Of a DNA stretch of 64,000 nucleotides, positions 1 through 9,949 are shown in pieces (within the stretch, counting starts at the first letter, position 1; each line of letters opens with the position of its first letter). Source of the DNA: Lucinisca nassula (taxonomy: Eukaryota > Mollusca > Bivalvia > Lucinida > Lucinidae). The DNA lies in the NCBI GenBank assembly GCA_963580285.1, contig OY757011.1, positions 102,888,316-102,952,315 on the forward strand, in the 5' to 3' direction. The notes beneath the pieces were generated by a model. That model did not search any database, had not been told where the DNA came from, and was given only the letters and a program-made list of their open reading frames with translations. Made by a program: the position numbers and the translations under genes.

Positions 1-24
1 TCACCCATCGTTATTTCATTGCAA

Positions 25-120
25 TAACGTTTGCCGGGTCCTCGGAAGCTATCTGAACACTCCCGCGGAAGATATCTGAACACTTGTCCTGCAGCTTCCT
101 CGGGACCCGGCAAACATTAT
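25..120. repeat. Imperfect hairpin inverted repeat
   Basis: The arms at 25-49 and 94-120 (GTTTGCCGGGTCCTCGG against its near reverse complement) flank a short spacer holding two copies of an ATCTGAACAC motif. It abuts a family A element at its right edge. Similar CTCGG-rich hairpins occur at 7853-7940 and 9425-9499. Function unknown. Confidence 0.6.
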
Positions 121-390
121 GAAAACATGCCTATACAAATACATTGTAACTTTTACTGTCGAGAAAATGAGAATTTTGAAATGAAAAATTGTGATATTTT
201 TCTTATTTCTGCTCAAAATATAGATTGTGGGTATCATTACAACCGCCTCGTCAAGGCGGTTCTAACGATTACCACTATCTATATTTTAGAGCAGAAATAA
301 GAAAAATAAGGTTTACCCCTGTAAGCCCCTGTTTTACTATATAAAAGTGAGGTTCAATGGGGTCAAAATTATAGGCGTGTGTTCGTGATG
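115..390 (+). mobile_element. Family A palindromic MITE-like element
   Basis: The ends are diverged versions of the family A terminal inverted repeat (CACGAAAACACGCCTATA type). The order is TIR, unique left arm, inverted core with GAACCGCCTC/GAGGCGGTTC at the dyad, unique right arm with a second CCCC(A)..TGGGG-type hairpin, TIR. There is no coding capacity. The core arms have drifted slightly (CATTACAACC against TTCTAACG). Confidence 0.8.
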
Positions 391-580
391 TGTTGATGCA
401 TGAAAAGCCATGGATGATCCGTTTAATCTGGCAAGCACCATCCATGATAGCAGACTGCTGTCACTGACAATATGTTTTAGAACTCTACATTCTTGCACTT
501 TAAGTGAATGAGTAGCCATGACCTGAACTTTAAATTAGGTGAATGAATACTCCTAAAATATCGTAAAATTCCTTTATTCA

Positions 581-646
581 GACTTCCTTTGGATCTATTC
601 AAAAGTGGTCTCGAAAACCACTTTTGAAGAGTCCCAAAGGCGGTCT
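581..646. mobile_element. Family Q hairpin element
   Basis: A nearly perfect dyad around TTCAAAAGTGGTC / GACCACTTTTGAA with outer CTTTGG/CCAAAG arms. Copies at 16459-16523, 34580-34643 and 36451-36511 share the same sequence in unrelated flanks, so this is a dispersed family rather than a chance hairpin. Confidence 0.7.
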
Positions 647-737
647 CGTATATTAGAAACCGCTGTGGAAGAAAGAAAGAATCCCTCAAACCTTGTAAAT
701 CTCATTTAAGCAGAGTGACATGTAGTCTTAACCCTTG

Positions 738-955
738 TTCCGCCGAACAACGATAATCCTACCATTGCAAACAGTGTAGATTCAGATCAGTAGCCATCTG
801 ATCAGGATCTACACTGATTGTCATTCAGTTTGCGAATTTGAATGAAAACATTATTTCAAACTATTTGATTGGTCAATATTCAAAAACGGGTGTGGCAAAT
901 TAATTTATTCAATGGAATAAGAGTTAATTTCAGCTATTTCTAACAACAGAACTTT
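738..955 (+). mobile_element. Family B hairpin element, long type
   Basis: The central dyad CAGTGTAGAT..ATCTACACTG is followed by an arm (GTTTGCGAATTTGAATGA..) that recurs at 23845-24050 and, inverted, at 36185-36425. A 5'-truncated SINE-C copy begins directly to its right. Non-coding. Confidence 0.65.
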
Positions 956-958
956 TCT

Positions 959-1144
959 GCCCAGGCACAACGGTGCGAGTCGGCCCGTCCATGCTTATAA
1001 ACCCTATTAGTTTCATTGGGCCGCAGGGCTTGAGATGTCATTTCATCTCATGTCGGGTAAAAGTCCCACAAAATTGGAAGCAACGTCTCAAAAATGACCT
1101 ATACAGTGTTGACGGGGACGTTAAACCTCAAATCAAACAAACAA
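959..1144 (+). mobile_element. SINE-C, 5'-truncated copy
   Basis: Begins inside the consensus at GCCCAGGCA and runs through TTGAGATGTCATTTCATCTC and GACGGGGACGTTAAACCTC to the CAAACAAACAA tail. Orientation is set by the tail. The ORFs across it are incidental. Confidence 0.85.
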
Positions 1145-1179
1145 TGAATAGGTTTTTCGATGGAAGTCATCGGTTGAAC

Positions 1180-1571
1180 GCAGAAGATGATTTCTCACTA
1201 TGCATCTGCCCTTCGAATGTGAAGAGATACTCTTAAAGAAAAGAAGAATCTCGCGGCAGATATATTCCTTTAAAATAATCCCTTGGAAAGTGGGGTGAAT
1301 CAGCTTGTTGTCTAACGAGTACCCACAACCTTCGTCTTGAAGTAGAAATAGGATAACTAATGTATAGCCCCGTAAACCCCAGTTTTCCCTTTACAAAGTG
1401 GGGTTTAGGGAGGTCTTCGTTTCACGGACTGGTTATCGTGATGCGCAGAAGATGATTTCTCACTCTGCATCTCCCTTCGAATGTGAAGAGAAACTCTTAA
1501 AGAAAAGAAGAATCTCGCGGCAGATATATTCCTTTAAAAGAATCCCATTGAAAAGTGGGGTGAATCAGCTT
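1180..1571. repeat. 127-bp direct duplication flanking an A2 fragment
   Basis: Positions 1180-1306 and 1445-1571 are near-identical (GCAGAAGATGATTTCTCAC ... GTGGGGTGAATCAGCTT). Between them lies an A2 element remnant (about 1308-1438), recognisable by TCTAACGAGTACCCACAAC and its AAACCCCAGTTTT hairpin. One explanation is a duplication associated with insertion or with slippage across the palindrome. The duplicated unit also reads as a basic open frame (..EEKLLKKRRISRQIYSFK..), so an exon duplication is possible but unproven. Confidence 0.75.
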
Positions 1572-1704
1572 TGTTGGTTTACCCGTTAAAGATGAAGTTT
1601 TCTCTGCCTTGAACCAGCAGATAGCCATTCGCCAGGGCCTGACAAATCCAAGTTTCGACCACTTGCCCGGCATTCCTTACGATCTTCAACATTACTTGGA
1701 ATAA
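1564..1704 (+). CDS. Possible terminal exon or gene fragment
   Basis: An open frame of 46 codons between a TGA and a TAA with a protein-like composition: it includes LNQQIAIRQGL followed by TNPSFDHLPGIPYDLQ and ends HYLE. It is not part of any repeat family recognised here. A possible 3' splice AG lies at GAATCAG just upstream, inside the right copy of the 127-bp duplication. I do not recognise the family. It may be the last exon of a plus-strand gene, an exapted fragment, or chance. No start codon lies in this frame. Confidence 0.3.
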   Translation: MSFVGLPVKDEVFSALNQQIAIRQGLTNPSFDHLPGIPYDLQHYLE

Positions 1705-1781
1705 CACTATTCCCTACACACTATGAGTCTGGACAATTAAATTAAAATAATAAAAAAAAAAACATTTGCCCAACCGAAATG

Positions 1782-2068
1782 TCAGGAAAATACGCCTATA
1801 TAATTTTGACCCCCTTGAACCCCACTTATATATATATAACTGGGGTTCACAGGGGTAAACCTTATTTTTCTTGTTTCTACTCTAAAGTATAGATTGTGGG
1901 TATTCGTTAGAACCGCCTCGATGAGGCGGTTCTAACGAGTATCCGCAATCTATATTTTGAGCAGAAATAAGAAAAATATTACACTTTTTCATCTGAAATT
2001 TTGCGTTGTTTTTTTTTTTTTCGGTGGTAAAGTTTACAATGTAATTGTATAGGCGTGTTTTCGTAATT
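1782..2068 (-). mobile_element. Family A element
   Basis: The left end is diverged (GGAAAATACGCCTATA) and the right end is TATAGGCGTGTTTTCGTAAT. The central palindrome is well preserved (CGTTAGAACCGCCTC..GAGGCGGTTCTAACGAG). Orientation is opposite to the copy at 115-390, judged by which unique arm comes first. Confidence 0.85.
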
Positions 2069-2611
2069 TGGACCTTCTTATTTCGTGCTGATGGGCAATG
2101 GATTTTTTCAGGCTCTGATTCACTGCTGGATTAACAGAGGGCGAGGTTTTGAGTCGCTGGACCGAGCGCGACTTTCAGTGTCGAAGTCGAACGCTCAGTC
2201 CACTTGCCCACAGCACCTACTTCCTTGGGAACTGCACATTTCTAAACCACCGGTCTTTGTTCCAGAAGCCTGTCTGTCTCCAAGAATACTAAACTGTAAA
2301 TCTCTATTGCACATGGCCCACATTACACGACTGCTTATCACCACGAGCACTGTCGGGTGGAACGAAACCGGAAACGATGTCGCGTGTTGTTACACTTTCA
2401 TTTATCATCTGTTTATTGAAAGATTTTGAGCAAGCCGTCAAATACCGACAGAAAGAAACAGACCGTCGTTGTTACCAAAGAAATCTAATTTGGTTTCAAA
2501 TTCAACTTACATGTACAGAAATAAATATTATTGTATGATAATCTTCGTATTGAACCACACTTATCAACAACCCTGGGAACTAACACGCATGTCCAAACTA
2601 TTTTTGAGTTC
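2069..2611. other. Unassigned sequence
   Basis: A 114-codon frame at 2085-2429 carries no recognisable motif or hydrophobic pattern. I see no repeat family or RNA gene here. Confidence 0.5.
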
Positions 2612-2985
2612 ATTGCTTAGCCAATCGACCCAAAGTTACTAAGTACAGAAGCTCTTCAGTGCTGATCTTCACGTGTTCATCACTGATTTATAGGTAACAG
2701 TTATTTTTAGAAATTAGCCCCGCTTTTCTTGTCAATGTGAGATCAGAGTGTTACATAAGAAGGTTTTCTATAGAATCTGGACTGGAATCGTGTTGATTTG
2801 GCAAACAGGGTAGGCCCTGATCAGATGCCACAGAACGTGGCGTCTGATCAGGGTCTACACTGTTTGCTATCAGGAATTTAGAGGTTAAAAGAGTCGGTCT
2901 AAGTCTTCTGTTCAGGATCATTTTTCCAGCCTACACTCAGAGACAACCCACCCAGCAGTGTTGTTAGTGCTTTGATTCGTTTACC
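2612..2985 (+). mobile_element. Family B2 element
   Basis: Starts at CAATCGACCCAAAGTTACT and ends near GTTAGTGCTTTGATTCG. A hairpin at about 2806-2870 pairs GTAGGCCCTGATCAGATGCC with GGCGTCTGATCAGGGTCTAC. Relatives are at 37905-38250, 43490-43830 and 47190-47525, with a truncated copy at about 17790-17940. No ORF. Confidence 0.75.
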
Positions 2986-3032
2986 CTCATTACCATTACG
3001 ATAACACAGCCGTGCGACATAATGCTTTTTTC

Positions 3033-3630
3033 ACTTCTCCAAAATGGCCTCTTTTCTGACGAAAATCCGCGATATTTTTCTTATTTATACTTCAAACATA
3101 GGTTGTGGGTGCTCGTTAGAACCGCCTCATTGAGGCGGTTCTAACTAGTACCCACAACCTATATATAGGAGCAGAAATAAGAAAAAAATAATGTTTACCC
3201 CGTAAATCCCAGTTTTCTCTATTTATCATATGACGTCGCGTCTGAGAGTGTAATAACGCCATGTAATATTTTCGATAATCCACTAGTGGATTAATTATGC
3301 AAATTAGCTAGATACGTCCCGTAACGTTACATGTACGACGTCCTTAACGACGTCGCGTTTACTAATGGCGGAATATTGACATTTTTATAAAACAATCGTG
3401 AAGAAAATGCGTTTTAAATGTCATATGATAAATAGAATCTTGCATTCGTGCTCATGTGTTATTGAATTTATTAAACTCATTGCGGAAAAGGGATAAAATG
3501 CTCGGCAAGCCTCGCATTTTATCCCTTTTCCTCAACTCGTTTAATAAATTCAATAATACATGAACACTCATGTAAGATCCTCTATATAAAGTGGGGTTTA
3601 GGTGGGTGTTAATTTCACGGAGTTGTTATC
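3033..3630 (+). mobile_element. A2 element interrupted by an H-I element
   Basis: A2 sequence runs to 3222 and resumes at 3586 (ATAAAGTGGGGTTTAGG). Removing 3223-3585 restores the continuous TTTTCTCTATATAAAGTGGGG arm seen in other A2 copies. The central palindrome GAACCGCCTC ATTGA GGCGGTTC is intact at about 3119-3143. Confidence 0.8.
3223..3585 (+). mobile_element. H-I composite element nested in A2
   Basis: Module H (ATCATATGACGTCGCG ... AATGTCATATGAT) is followed directly by module I, a long hairpin with ends ATAGAATCTTGCATTCGTG and CATGTAAGATCCTCTAT and a central GGGATAAAATGC/GCATTTTATCCC stem. The same H-I adjacency occurs at 9544-9852 and, inverted, at 9950-10310, so the two modules move or are inherited as one unit. 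Confidence 0.8.
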
Positions 3631-3633
3631 GTG

Positions 3634-3912
3634 ATACGAAAACACGCCTATACAAATACATTGTAAATTTTACCGCCAAAGAAATGAAAATTTTAAGATG
3701 AAAACTATGATATTTTTCTTTTTTAATGCTGAAAATATAGATTGTTGGTACACGTTATAGCCGCCTAGACGAGGCGGTTGTAACGAATACCCACAATCCA
3801 TATTTTAGAGCAGAAATAAGAAAAATAAGGTTTACCCCATGTGAACCCCAGTTTTACTATATAAACTCGTGGTTCAAGGGGGTCAAAATAAAATAGGCGT
3901 GTTTGCGTGATG
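3634..3912 (+). mobile_element. Family A element just 3' of a gene
   Basis: ACGAAAACACGCCTATA at the left end, GGCGTGTTTGCGTGATG at the right, palindromic core near 3770. It lies 81 bp beyond the stop codon of the minus-strand gene at 3994-4584, so it could form part of that gene's 3' flank or UTR. Confidence 0.85.
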
Positions 3913-3993
3913 TTTCGACTACTCCTCATCAAATGTATTCGCAAAACACATAAAAAGTATGATGTTGTACTTCAAGAGATAAGCAGCCGTGTA

Positions 3994-4584
3994 TTAGAAC
4001 AGGTCAAAATTCGGAGAAGAAGGATCCTTTTTGACACTAGAAGGTGAAAGCTCGTCGGCGTGAGACTCTATATCTTTTCTGTCACATGGCAGAACCGCTG
4101 TACATCTGACAATGATGAAACCAATTGTAAACAGAGTTCCTCCAAAAATAAATATACCCCCTATAATAAATAGGTCATCTATATTAAACATTAGGGCTAG
4201 TATTATTAAGAATGCCCCTAGCCCAAATATGATAAGTAGAATTACAACACCGCATAATATCTTGCGTATTTGAGATTGTTCCCGCTCAAACATATGAGTT
4301 TGACTTTGTCGACGTTTTATGGTTTTAACAGCAGCTGACTGCGGGCGGTAGGAAACCTGCGGTTGTGGAATTTGCGGTATGAACACAGTGAGTTCATTAA
4401 CGTCTGATTCGTCGTCTGACTCGCTTTCATCCTTATTCCCTGTCTCTTTTCCATCTTTTTCATCCTTGTCGCCCTCAGCCTCGTTTTGGACACAGGGCAC
4501 TGATTCAACATCCTCTTGCGCAGAGTTATATTCCTCGCCATCTGTCACTGTATTAACAGAAGGTATGCTACCACCTGAAGCCAT
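3994..4584 (-). CDS. Two-helix small membrane protein, paralog 1
   Basis: A 196-residue uninterrupted frame. Residues 1-65 are hydrophilic and strongly acidic (runs of E, D, S), about 88-108 are basic (KTIKRR, QIRK), and two hydrophobic helices follow at about 109-133 and 138-159, separated only by NIDD. Helix 2 carries IIGGIFIFGG. Cys161 lies at the membrane edge, followed by a basic then Ser-rich tail. Basic flanks on both sides suggest a hairpin with both termini in the cytosol (inference). The ATG context is good (GGG-ATG-G). A plausible splice acceptor (ATATTTTTCAG) ends at 4659, 75 bases upstream of the ATG, suggesting a 5' UTR intron. Related frames follow on the same strand at 15715, 27698 and 49135. 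I recognise no named family. Confidence 0.75.
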   Translation of the reverse strand: MASGGSIPSVNTVTDGEEYNSAQEDVESVPCVQNEAEGDKDEKDGKETGNKDESESDDESDVNELTVFIPQIPQPQVSYRPQSAAVKTIKRRQSQTHMFEREQSQIRKILCGVVILLIIFGLGAFLIILALMFNIDDLFIIGGIFIFGGTLFTIGFIIVRCTAVLPCDRKDIESHADELSPSSVKKDPSSPNFDLF

Positions 4585-4744
4585 CCCGAATAAACGTTTG
4601 AGATCACATGTATTTCTTTTTCTGTTTGTCGGGCTTTCTTTAGCTCGACGTATTCAACCTGAAAAATATTATAACATTACCCCGTGACAGTGTCTATCAG
4701 CTACAGAAGTACATAAGGGTCAGGTATACTTTTATTTCTTTTGC

Positions 4745-5056
4745 TTGTTTGTTTGTTTGATTGATTTAAGGTTTAACGTCCCCGTCAACACTGTAAAGGT
4801 CATTTTGAAGTCGTTGCTTCCAATTTTGAGGGACTTTTACCCGACATTGAGATGAAATGACATTTCAAGCCCCGTCGCCCAATGAAACCAACAGGGTTTA
4901 TAAGCATGGGCGGTCCGACTCGTGCGCATCGCTTTGCCTGGGCAGGCTTAGATCCTCTAAACGGTTTACTAGTACTCGCGTGCGGGTCGGATTCAGCTCT
5001 GCGTGGAAGCATCATGCAGCCCATATATTTCTTCAAGCCCCGATGGGCGGGGGCCG
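4745..5056 (-). mobile_element. SINE-C, near full length
   Basis: Reverse orientation: the TGTTTGTTTGATT tail complement lies at the left and CCCGATGGGCGGGGGC at the right. It lies just upstream of the gene at 3994-4584, on the same strand as that gene. Confidence 0.9.
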
Positions 5057-5170
5057 CTAGGTTTCACGAATCTGTATATTTCGAAATTCTGATATGTACT
5101 TAATATTTACATTCTCAATGAATTTACAGAAAGGCTCTAGCGTTTATTTATTCTTCTTCTTCTTCTTTTA

Positions 5171-5173
5171 TCA

Positions 5174-5218
<45 letters not shown>
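5171..5218. repeat. (ATT)n microsatellite
   Basis: About 16 tandem ATT units, preceded by a TTC-rich tract. Confidence 0.95.
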
Positions 5219-5219
<1 letters not shown>

Positions 5220-5439
5220 ACTACCACCCAGGATCTTGGGGTATGGTATCTTACCTGAAGACACTTCCTTTCATTTATTCCGACTTTTGTGTTGCTGATG
5301 TTTGTAGGACAGTGCCATCAGGCAAGCTAATCTGTCCACCGACAGGTTTTGTTATACTCCATTTTGAAGTACAGTGAGTATACACAGGTAGTTTAGCTAT
5401 ATAAATTGGGTAAAACTGTTTAATGATTTGTATTAAACA

Positions 5440-5940
5440 GATGACAATGTGTTTTTTTTTTTTTCTAAAAATAACCACAATGACCTTGACATTGTCCCCA
5501 GGATCCTGAAAGTTGGACTTGCTCAAGATATTATTATACCCAACATTTGTGTGAAGTTATATTAAAATCCATCGGCAAATGACGACGCTAGAGCGATGAC
5601 AAAGTTTTTTCTAAAAATAGCCACAGTGACCTTGACCTTGAGCCCAGGACCCCGAAAGTTTATCTTGCTCGAGATATTATCATACTCAACATTATATTAT
5701 ATTAAAATCCATCAATAAATGTAGGCACTAGAGCGAAAACAAAGTTTTTTTTTCTAAAAATAGTCACAGTGGCCTTCACCTTGAGCCCAGGACCCTGAAA
5801 GTCGGACATGCTCAAGATATTATCATACCCAACATTTGTGTCAAGTTCTATTAAGATCCATCAATAAATGTAGGCACCAGAGTGATGAAAAGTTTTTCTA
5901 AAAATAGCCACAGTGACCTACATTGCAGCTTTAAACAAAG
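5440..5940 (-). repeat. Satellite J, short array
   Basis: About four degenerate units of 120-145 bp, each with CCACAGTGACCTTGACCTTGAG, a CAGGACC segment, CTTGCTCGAGATATTAT and ATCCATCAATAAATGTAGGC. It is the reverse complement of the larger array at 32240-34190. Each unit carries GACCTTGACCTT-like repeats, reading AAGGTCAAGGTC on the other strand. Confidence 0.85.
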
Positions 5941-6828
5941 TACCATCACTCTGTGACAAATTATCTAACCAGATTGCACGGATAATATGCTTAAATTCCA
6001 TTGTAGTTTCGTTGAATCTCTGCAAGTAGTTACTGAGAATTCGCGTGGACACGAACAGTACCCTATATATTCATGCACAATTCATCAAAGGGCCATAACT
6101 CACCGGTTGGAAAAATCATCCATACGGGACAATTGCGATCATCATGCCTCATGTCAAATCAAGGGACCTTACCTGTACTGGCAGTTTTTCCAGCTCCGAA
6201 AATCCCGAAAAAATTAAAACAACCTCAAAATGACCCAATTTGTTTTTTATTTGATTTTCTCAAATTTAACATTGGAGGGAAGAAAATCATTTCTCTACTT
6301 AAATTTTCAGCCACATTTTTCATTGCATAATGAATGTTTTAATTACTGCAGTTTAACATCAGATACTGTCGCGTATTTTTGCTAATTTACTATTGAAATA
6401 CATTAGACATAGGGTCCTATTTTTATTCTAAAATTGACCAATCTTAATTTGATGAAATATATATATAATTATATTCAAATTAACGGTAAGATATTGAATT
6501 TTTATAATCTTAAACCACATTTTCGCTATCTAGCGTAGTAATGCTAAAATTTGTCAAAGAAAATGTTCCCGATTGACTTCTATATATTTTGTCGCGTAAC
6601 TTTAATCGGACACAGGTAATTTAGTGGATAAGAATTGTCCCACATGGAACCAAAACACGCAGGTGATATGCGCATCCACCTTCGATACTTAAGATTTCCA
6701 TGAAGTTTCATTGAAATCCGACCAGTAGTTTCTGAGAATTCGCGTGGACAAGAGCGGGACGGACACACGGACGAAGCGGCGACTATATGCTCCCTCGAAA
6801 TTCTTCGGGGAGCATAATGAGGCAAGCT
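5941..6828. mobile_element. Tail of a satellite-bearing non-autonomous element
   Basis: Non-coding sequence with two copies of a TGAGAATTCGCGTGGACA motif (about 6036 and 6735), a GGGACGGACACACGGACG tract, and a terminal hairpin-like CTCCCTCGAAATTCTTCGGGGAG at about 6788-6812. Such ends follow satellite cores elsewhere in the window (22480-22560, 63900-63960). A Helitron or 'pearl'-type origin is possible but unproven. Confidence 0.45.
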
Positions 6829-6905
6829 TCTTTTTTGCTCACCAGAGCCGAAGGCTCCTGGGGAGCTTTTAGGATTGGCAGTTGTCCGTCGTGGTCGAGA
6901 GTTTG
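6829..6905 (-). mobile_element. Terminal fragment of a K-like element
   Basis: GCTCACCAGAGCCGAAGGCTC..GGGGAGCTT is the reverse complement of the right end of the element at 20918-22560. Confidence 0.6.
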
Positions 6906-7852
6906 TCGATGTATATTTTGTATTGGCCTGTAGAAATATGACAGCAATTATGAGCTAGCAAAATCTGTGTTAAGAGCTCTGCCCGTTGGCCTCATTTTGT
7001 GTGAAAGCTTATACTTGTTATGGGTCGCTTTTTTATCTTCTTGTGAAAGCCCATACTTGTTGCATAAATAATAAAGGTGCATTGTGGGTAACTAATTGTT
7101 GTACTTCCGTGTTAAACAGTACGTCTATAATAGCTACGCCCATGGGCGTAGACAATAACCACATCTGACAGATTTTTCTTTAATTTTTGAAACCTTATAC
7201 ACAGAATCTGTTCGCTCAGTGCCTTAGGTGTTTTGATTAATAAAGTTTCGCTTAAAATGAGTAAGCAATTACATGTATTAAATGTAAAAACATGTAGGAT
7301 ATAATTTACATGTATGTAATTCGTAACACACCAAATATCAACTTGTATCATTCAATCAATTTTGTCTTCTTAAAATGAGCTCTAGGCTCAAGGCGTGACG
7401 GCGCATCTTACCTCTATGTAATGTATTTCCATATAACCGTATGTACAAAACCATGGAAACTGCTGTGTTGTCACATTGGAACATCTGCTGCGGTATTGAG
7501 CAATAGTAGATATCGTTTGCAAAATAAGCATAAATGAATAACTAAGATCGGCTTTATATGGTTTACACGTATCACTGATTGTATTTTACCTGTGTTCAAG
7601 GACGTGTGTTTTCTTAACATAGCCAATATTTGGTGTGTCATCATACAGTTGTATATAATCATCGTTATGCCCTTACGCGCCAATTTAAATCGGGGAAAGC
7701 GATTTTATTTTAATAATTGACTATCTTGTATTGATCGGAAGTCATCCGTATTAGCACCAGGTCAAGGTCAAGTGAGTTAAAAAAATCAATAATCATGTAT
7801 TTTTTTAATTGTGCCAATTAATAAAATTGTCATTAATCAAGTAATTTCGCAT
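6906..7852. other. Unassigned sequence with a perfect palindrome
   Basis: No convincing gene. A perfect 18-bp palindrome (CTACGCCCATGGGCGTAG) lies at 7134-7151. Otherwise AT-rich with short frames only. Confidence 0.5.
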
Positions 7853-7940
7853 TGACCCATGCAGCTACAGGTCCTCGGCCAGCTGCATGGACCCTCGGCC
7901 TTCGGCCTCGGGCCAATGCAGCAGACCTCGGACCTGTGCC
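7853..7940. repeat. CTCGG-rich hairpin
   Basis: ACAGGTCCTCGGCC and GACCTCGGACCTGT pair at the outside and CCTCGGCC/GGCCTCGGG inside. It resembles the hairpins at 25-120 and 9425-9499. Confidence 0.6.
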
Positions 7941-8029
7941 ATAATATCACATTCCTATTTTTCAGGGGAAATAGGTCTTAACATGTCACGAGAATCGTTT
8001 CGCGCCTCGTGTAAATTGTCTCATTACGA

Positions 8030-8290
8030 TAAAACACCAGTGCATAATAGTGTGTTTTTTTTTTTGTTGTTGTTGTTTTTCATATCTCCAAAATGGCTAC
8101 TTTTCTAATGAAAATCCGTGATATTTTTCCTTATTAGTATTTATACTGCAAACATATATTGTGGGTGCTTGTTAGAACCGCCTCACAACCTATGTCTTGG
8201 AGCAGAAAAAAATAATGTATATCCCCGTAAACCCGTTTTCTCTATATAAAGTGGGGTTTAGTGGGTGTTCATTTCACAGACTTGTAGAGG
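8030..8290 (+). mobile_element. A2 element with half its core palindrome deleted
   Basis: Typical A2 flanks (CCAAAATGGCTACTTTTCT, CTATATAAAGTGGGGTTTAG), but the core passes directly from GTTAGAACCGCCTC to ACAACCTATGTC, so the right core arm is missing. Confidence 0.75.
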
Positions 8291-8436
8291 ACTATTAACA
8301 TAAAATATTAAGCCGAAAATATAGTTTGCTGTATTCGTGACATGAATTCATTATGCTATATGTATACTGGATGTAGGCTATTGCCTTTCTTAAGTAGTCA
8401 AAAACTGTACAAAGAAATAAATCAACATCATATTAA

Positions 8437-8485
8437 TAAGCCCGTGTAATGAACACCCCTCTAAACCCTATTTTATATAGAGGCA
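8437..8485 (-). mobile_element. A2 end fragment
   Basis: GTAATGAACACCCCTCTAAA with the TATATAGAG segment, the outer arm of an A2 element. Confidence 0.6.
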
Positions 8486-8503
8486 TTTTGGTGCCGAAAC
8501 GTT

Positions 8504-8785
8504 CCCGGCCCACGCCAATCGGGGCTTGTAGAAATAGATGGGCTGCATGATGCTTCCAAAAGCTGAAACCGACTGCACACGAGTACTCGTAAATCGCTTA
8601 TAGAATCTAAGCCTGCCCAGGCAAAGCGGTGGGAGTCGGACTGTCCATACTGATAAACCCTGTTGATTTCATTGGGCGAGAGGGATGTCATTTGATCTCA
8701 ATGTCGGGTACAAGTCCCACAGAATTGATAGCAACGTCTCCAAAATGACCTATACAGTTTTGACGGGGACGTTAAACATCTAACA
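8504..8785 (+). mobile_element. SINE-C, near full length
   Basis: From CCCGGCCCACGCCAATCGGGG to GACGGGGACGTTAAACATC. The CAAACAAA tail is degraded. Confidence 0.85.
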
Positions 8786-8863
8786 GAAACGTTCTTTAAA
8801 AACGCATCCAAACACTTAAAGGGTTTTATTCAGAAGACGCTTGCTGTTGCACCAACCAATGTC

Positions 8864-8867
8864 AAAA

Positions 8868-8935
<68 letters not shown>
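8864..8935. repeat. (AAT)n microsatellite
   Basis: About 24 AAT units. The Asn-run frame across it is an artefact. Confidence 0.97.
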
Positions 8936-8936
<1 letters not shown>

Positions 8937-9115
8937 TATAAAAAAAAAACAACGTTATCTGATTTTTTTAACGTCTCGTCCCTACTGGGTGCCTGTGTGG
9001 GACAGATTTGGCCACTAACGAACAAACACAGGGATGCTTCGGTCTTATAGGCATTGGTGCGTATAAAACTCCCAGCAGGCACATAACGTTGACTCAATGT
9101 TGAATCAACGAATAG

Positions 9116-9424
9116 AATAGAATAATCTTTATTGCCCAGCTCAATATCCATAATGGGTTATAGGCAAATCAATGGCATTTGACAACAAACAAATGATGAA
9201 CAATACCCACCCCCTTCGAACCACACACATCCACACACAATACTAACGCACATGCATTAAGTGACTGCCGTGGTTGTGTCTCACAAACAAGTGACTATGA
9301 CTGGCCTACTTTGCCATGTTTGTTAAAATTTTGGGTTTGCCTCCCTGACAAAAGATGTTGCAATCAAATGGTCATAGTCAGGTTGTATGTGATTTAAAGA
9401 ATCGATCATGGACTCGACATCCCA
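9116..9424. other. Unassigned sequence
   Basis: A CA-rich stretch near 9215-9260 and no convincing gene. An AACGTTGACTCAATGTTGAATC fragment of family N lies just to the left (about 9068-9115). Confidence 0.4.
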
Positions 9425-9499
9425 ACCCTCGGTCTGGCGGTCACGTGAGAAACTCGACAAAGCCTCGTTCACCACGTGACCGCTGGACCCTCGGGGCGG
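9425..9499. repeat. CACGTGAC-type hairpin
   Basis: CTCGGTCTGGCGGTCACGTG at the left and CACGTGACCGCTGGACC at the right form a long stem around about 30 bp. Confidence 0.7.
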
Positions 9500-9543
9500 G
9501 ATTCCTCTGTCTCCACTGCAAAATAAAATGGATTATATTTTTA

Positions 9544-9852
9544 TTAAATGACGTCGGGTCTGGGAATTTAATAACGCCATGTAATAACTTCGATAATCCA
9601 CAAGTGGATGAAATATGCAAATTAGTTAGATACGCCCGTTACATGTACGACATCCTCAACGATGTTGCGTTATGGCGGAATATTCAATTGACATGTTTGT
9701 AAAACAATCGTGATTAAAATGCGTTTTAAATGTCACATGATAAATAGAATCTTGCATTCGTGCTTACGTATTATTGAATTTATTACACTCGTTGAGGATC
9801 AGCTCGTTTAATAAATTTAATAATTCATCAACACTCATGTAAGATCCTCTAT
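9544..9852 (+). mobile_element. H-I element, left member of an inverted pair
   Basis: Same H then I order as at 3223-3585. Module I has lost most of its central stem (GTTGAGGATCAGCTCG instead of the GGGATAAAATGC stem). Confidence 0.8.
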
Positions 9853-9949
9853 TTCTCTCATGGCTGTGAATGCACCTCCCATTTACTAGCAAAACCGACG
9901 AAGACGGAGCTTCCGGCAAAGTCCAGAGACCTGGCCCTACAAAGGTTAT

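Noticed and set aside
2085..2429. 114-residue plus-strand frame as a gene
   Set aside because: No motif, hydrophobic pattern or splice context; length is not exceptional for this base composition.
7134..7151. Perfect palindrome as an operator-type site
   Set aside because: A single 18-bp palindrome with no adjacent gene or second copy; not enough to call a regulatory site.
8841..9050. Poly-asparagine frame
   Set aside because: Created by the (AAT)n microsatellite.
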